Positions 14,706-16,201 of a stretch of DNA of 16,201 nucleotides are shown in pieces (positions within the stretch are counted from its first letter, which is position 1; every line of letters starts with the position of its first letter). The position numbers and the translations under genes were made by a program. This stretch comes from Alphaproteobacteria bacterium. Its GTDB lineage: Bacteria > Pseudomonadota > Alphaproteobacteria > Puniceispirillales > Puniceispirillaceae. The stretch spans positions 1 through 16,201 of the forward strand of contig JAKMFG010000075.1 of the NCBI GenBank assembly GCA_022425565.1. The letters are read 5' to 3'. The notes below the pieces were generated by a model. It saw only the letters and a list, made by a program, of their open reading frames with translations, made no database searches and was not told the origin of the DNA.

Positions 14706-14726
14706 CATATCTTCCCGGCAGATATG
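14706..14726. repeat. 7-bp inverted repeat before the small membrane-protein gene
   Basis: CATATCT (14706-14712) and AGATATG (14720-14726) are perfect complements separated by 7 nt and centred about 30 nt before ATG 14747. The spacing of one and a third helical turns between half-site centres is compatible with a dimeric regulator, but the arms are short. Confidence 0.4.
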
Positions 14727-14746
14727 AACGCTGATAGCCTCGGGCC

Positions 14747-14989
14747 ATGACCACGCTTGCCTTCGACACGCATAAATTCGTCAAGGAACTGACGGCCGCC
14801 GGCATGAAGACCGCGCAGGCCGAAGTGCTGGCCAGCAGCTATGCCAGCCTGCTCACCGACCGGATCGCCACCAAGGATGACCTGAAGGCTCTGGAAGACC
14901 GGCTGAACGCCCGCATCGCCTATGCCCAGGTGGCGGCGGTGGTGGCGCTCAGCGCGGTAATTGTCCTTGTCGCCTTTCTTGGCGGCTGA
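14747..14989 (+). CDS. Small DUF1640-like coiled-coil protein with C-terminal membrane anchor
   Basis: An 80-residue protein beginning MTTLAFDTHKFVKELTAAGM, a pattern seen in short bacterial DUF1640 relatives. Residues about 9-55 are helical with heptad-like character (KTAQAEVLASSYASLL, then KDDLKALEDRLNARI), and residues about 58-78 form one hydrophobic segment ending in FLGG. It is therefore probably a membrane-anchored helical protein facing the cytoplasm. No function is established for these bacterial proteins. No clear ribosome binding site precedes the ATG. It is separated from xsc by the terminator, so it is its own unit, possibly under the dyad at 14706-14726. Confidence 0.75.
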   Translation: MTTLAFDTHKFVKELTAAGMKTAQAEVLASSYASLLTDRIATKDDLKALEDRLNARIAYAQVAAVVALSAVIVLVAFLGG

Positions 14990-15013
14990 GGCCGCCGGAA
15001 CCTGCTCCTGATA

Positions 15014-15048
15014 CGTCAGGCCCCAAAGCGTCAGGCCTAAACCGTCAG
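15014..15048. repeat. CGTCAGGCC micro-tandem repeat over the 3' end of the quinone oxidoreductase gene
   Basis: CGTCAGGCC occurs at 15014-15022 and 15029-15037, and CGTCAG again at 15043-15048, giving an imperfect period of 14-15 bp. The last unit lies inside the gene's final codons, the second runs into the stop codon, and the first lies beyond it. It looks like a small slippage duplication. Confidence 0.75.
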
Positions 15049-16011
15049 AATGGTACAGCCCGTGGTCTGGCGCGCGGCCAGCGCCTCATGCGCGGCGGCG
15101 GCCTGTTCCAGCGGGAACCGCTGGTTGATATTCACCTTGACGGTGCCGTCCATCACATGGCCGAACAGCGCCGCGCTCGCCGGCTCCAGCCAGCTTCGCA
15201 CAGTCGAGAAATGGAACAGGGTCGGGCGGGTCAGATGGAGCGAGCCCTTGCCGAGATCGGCAATCTTGAAATCGCTGTACGGGCCGGAAGACTGGCCGAA
15301 GGCCACCGCCGTGCCATGCCGCCTGAGGCTGGCGAGCGTGCCGGCGAAGGTGTCCTTGCCAACCGAATCATAGGCCACATCAGCCCCCGCCCCGCCGGTG
15401 ATCTCCATCACCCGCGCAGGCACGTCTTCCGATCTGTAGTCGATGACATGGTCGAAGCCATGCGCGGCGGCGAGCGCGCATTTCTCGGCCCCGCCCGCCG
15501 TGCCGATGGCAGTGGCGCCGATCGATTTCAGCCATTGTCCAGCCAGCAGGCCAACCCCGCCGGCGGCGGCATGGAACAGGACGGTATCGCCAGGCTTCAC
15601 CGCATAGCTGTCATTCAGCAGATAGGCGACGGTCAGCCCCTTCAGCATGATCGCCGCCGCGACCTCGGACGAAATACCGTCGGGAAGCTTCACCACAAGA
15701 TCGGCGTTGATGGCACGCGACGTGGCATAGGCCCCGTTCGGCAGGGTATAGCCGACCCGGTCGCCGACCGCGACATGGCTCACGCCCTCGCCGACGGCGG
15801 TGACGATGCCGGCCCCTTCGCTGCCGAGGATCAGGTTCTCGTCGACGGGCCAGGGATAGGCGCCGGTGCGGATATAGATATCGATGAAATTGATGCCGAT
15901 GGCCTGATGCTCGATGACCACCTCGCCGGCAGCCGGCGTGATCTCGCCGATCTCGATTCGCTGGATGACCTCGGGACCGCCTTGCGTCCGTGCTGCCATT
16001 GCATAACCCAT
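15037..16011 (-). CDS. NADPH:quinone oxidoreductase (zinc-independent MDR family)
   Basis: A 324-residue medium-chain reductase of the QOR type, close to the 327 residues of E. coli QorA. It has the N-terminal QOR pattern AIGINFIDIYIRTGAYPWP (38-56), GSEGAGIVTAVGEGV (63-77), PNGAYA near 91-96, LKGLTVAYLL near 123-132 and the NADPH-binding AAAGGVG at 148-154. It lacks the cysteine/histidine cluster of zinc alcohol dehydrogenases. It should reduce quinones or other activated carbonyl/alkene compounds with NADPH in the cytosol. The start at 16011 is chosen because AAGGAG lies 6 nt upstream; an upstream in-frame ATG at 16101 would add 30 residues of non-family sequence. No neighbour explains its physiological substrate. 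Confidence 0.93.
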   Translation of the reverse strand: MGYAMAARTQGGPEVIQRIEIGEITPAAGEVVIEHQAIGINFIDIYIRTGAYPWPVDENLILGSEGAGIVTAVGEGVSHVAVGDRVGYTLPNGAYATSRAINADLVVKLPDGISSEVAAAIMLKGLTVAYLLNDSYAVKPGDTVLFHAAAGGVGLLAGQWLKSIGATAIGTAGGAEKCALAAAHGFDHVIDYRSEDVPARVMEITGGAGADVAYDSVGKDTFAGTLASLRRHGTAVAFGQSSGPYSDFKIADLGKGSLHLTRPTLFHFSTVRSWLEPASAALFGHVMDGTVKVNINQRFPLEQAAAAHEALAARQTTGCTILTV

Positions 16012-16106
16012 GATAGTCTCCTTCAATTCCGCATATTGCGATATTCGGGCAGCCCGGGCCGGACGTGCCAGACACCGGACGCATTTGATGATGCACAGCA
16101 TATGGG

Positions 16107-16126
16107 GGACATGCTAAGGCTTGTCC
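16107..16126. promoter_or_regulatory. Imperfect 20-bp dyad upstream of the quinone oxidoreductase
   Basis: GGACATGC (16107-16114) and GCTTGTCC (16119-16126) pair at seven of eight positions around TAAG. It lies about 95 nt upstream of the oxidoreductase start and would also be upstream of, or within, a divergent gene at the edge. The size fits MarR-like operators, but no regulator is identified. Confidence 0.35.
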
Positions 16127-16170
16127 AGCGATTCAGTTCGCCCCCTTATCAGCAAGTTTGGCGCTTTCCC

Positions 16171-16201
16171 ATGACAAGCCAGATACAAGACAACGCCGCC
16201 C
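16171..16201 (+). CDS. Possible start of a plus-strand gene cut by the right edge
   Basis: ATG at 16171 opens a frame reading MTSQIQDNAA to the edge. The same frame is open back to ATGs at 16111 and 16102. No good ribosome binding site precedes 16171, and too little is visible to name a family. Included because a divergent gene is expected at this position. Confidence 0.25.
   Translation, partial: MTSQIQDNAA

Noticed and set aside
12756..14708. A 650-codon open frame on the minus strand opposite xsc
   Set aside because: It mirrors the high-GC third-position pattern of xsc, resembles no family I know, and xsc is unmistakably real on the other strand.
14724..14750. An eight-codon mini-frame whose TGA overlaps the ATG of the small membrane-protein gene
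   Set aside because: No ribosome binding site precedes it, and so short a frame is expected by chance.
16012..16101. N-terminal 30-residue extension of the quinone oxidoreductase from ATG 16101
   Set aside because: The extension has no family similarity, and AAGGAG sits correctly before the ATG at 16011.

Overview
The window is GC-rich, densely coded DNA from an alphaproteobacterium, probably a marine or organosulfonate-using one. The gene families point that way: an Xsc sulfoacetaldehyde acetyltransferase whose N-terminus closely resembles the roseobacter enzymes, alphaproteobacterial-type Liv/HAAT transporter genes, an Ada-like regulator/alkyltransferase, and a short DUF1640-like membrane protein. 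I cannot assign a genus. I see no tRNA, rRNA, CRISPR array or insertion sequence.

Layout, left to right. Positions 1-761 (minus) hold an Ada-like AraC/methyltransferase gene cut by the window edge. Positions 845-2476 (minus) encode an acyl-CoA synthetase. Positions 2619-10612 (minus) form one co-directional block, in transcription order livK, livH, livM, livG, livF, an MFS transporter, psuK and psuG. Its genes overlap by TGATG/ATGA junctions or are separated by 10-14 nt, except for a 102-nt gap with a terminator-like hairpin between livK and livH. Positions 10755-12524 (minus) carry a DMT/EamA transporter and a TauD-family dioxygenase. A 330-bp divergent region (12525-12854) rich in repeats separates these from xsc (12855-14636, plus), which ends at a strong terminator. 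A small coiled-coil/membrane protein (14747-14989, plus) and a quinone oxidoreductase (15037-16011, minus) follow, and a possible plus-strand gene begins at the right edge.

How the genes may work together. PsuK phosphorylates pseudouridine, and PsuG splits the product into uracil and ribose 5-phosphate. Their tight linkage behind an MFS gene and a complete HAAT-type ABC importer suggests a nucleoside or modified-nucleoside salvage operon, with the ABC system's substrate unassigned. On the other side, Xsc (sulfoacetaldehyde to acetyl phosphate plus sulfite) and the divergent TauD-like oxygenase plus DMT exporter/importer suggest C2-sulfonate or related organosulfur use. The TauD-like protein lacks the residues that recognise taurine in E. 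coli TauD, so it should not be called taurine dioxygenase.

The most unusual item is LivF. It carries a basic N-terminal tail with seven lysine doublets at an exact five-residue period, resembling histone H1/AlgP-type tails, ahead of an otherwise normal ABC ATPase domain. The tail lies directly after a good ribosome binding site, so it appears to be translated. The xsc-tauD intergenic region is the other stretch that deserves attention: it holds a long direct repeat, a TauR/MocR-like direct repeat with 22-bp phasing, and a perfect dyad.
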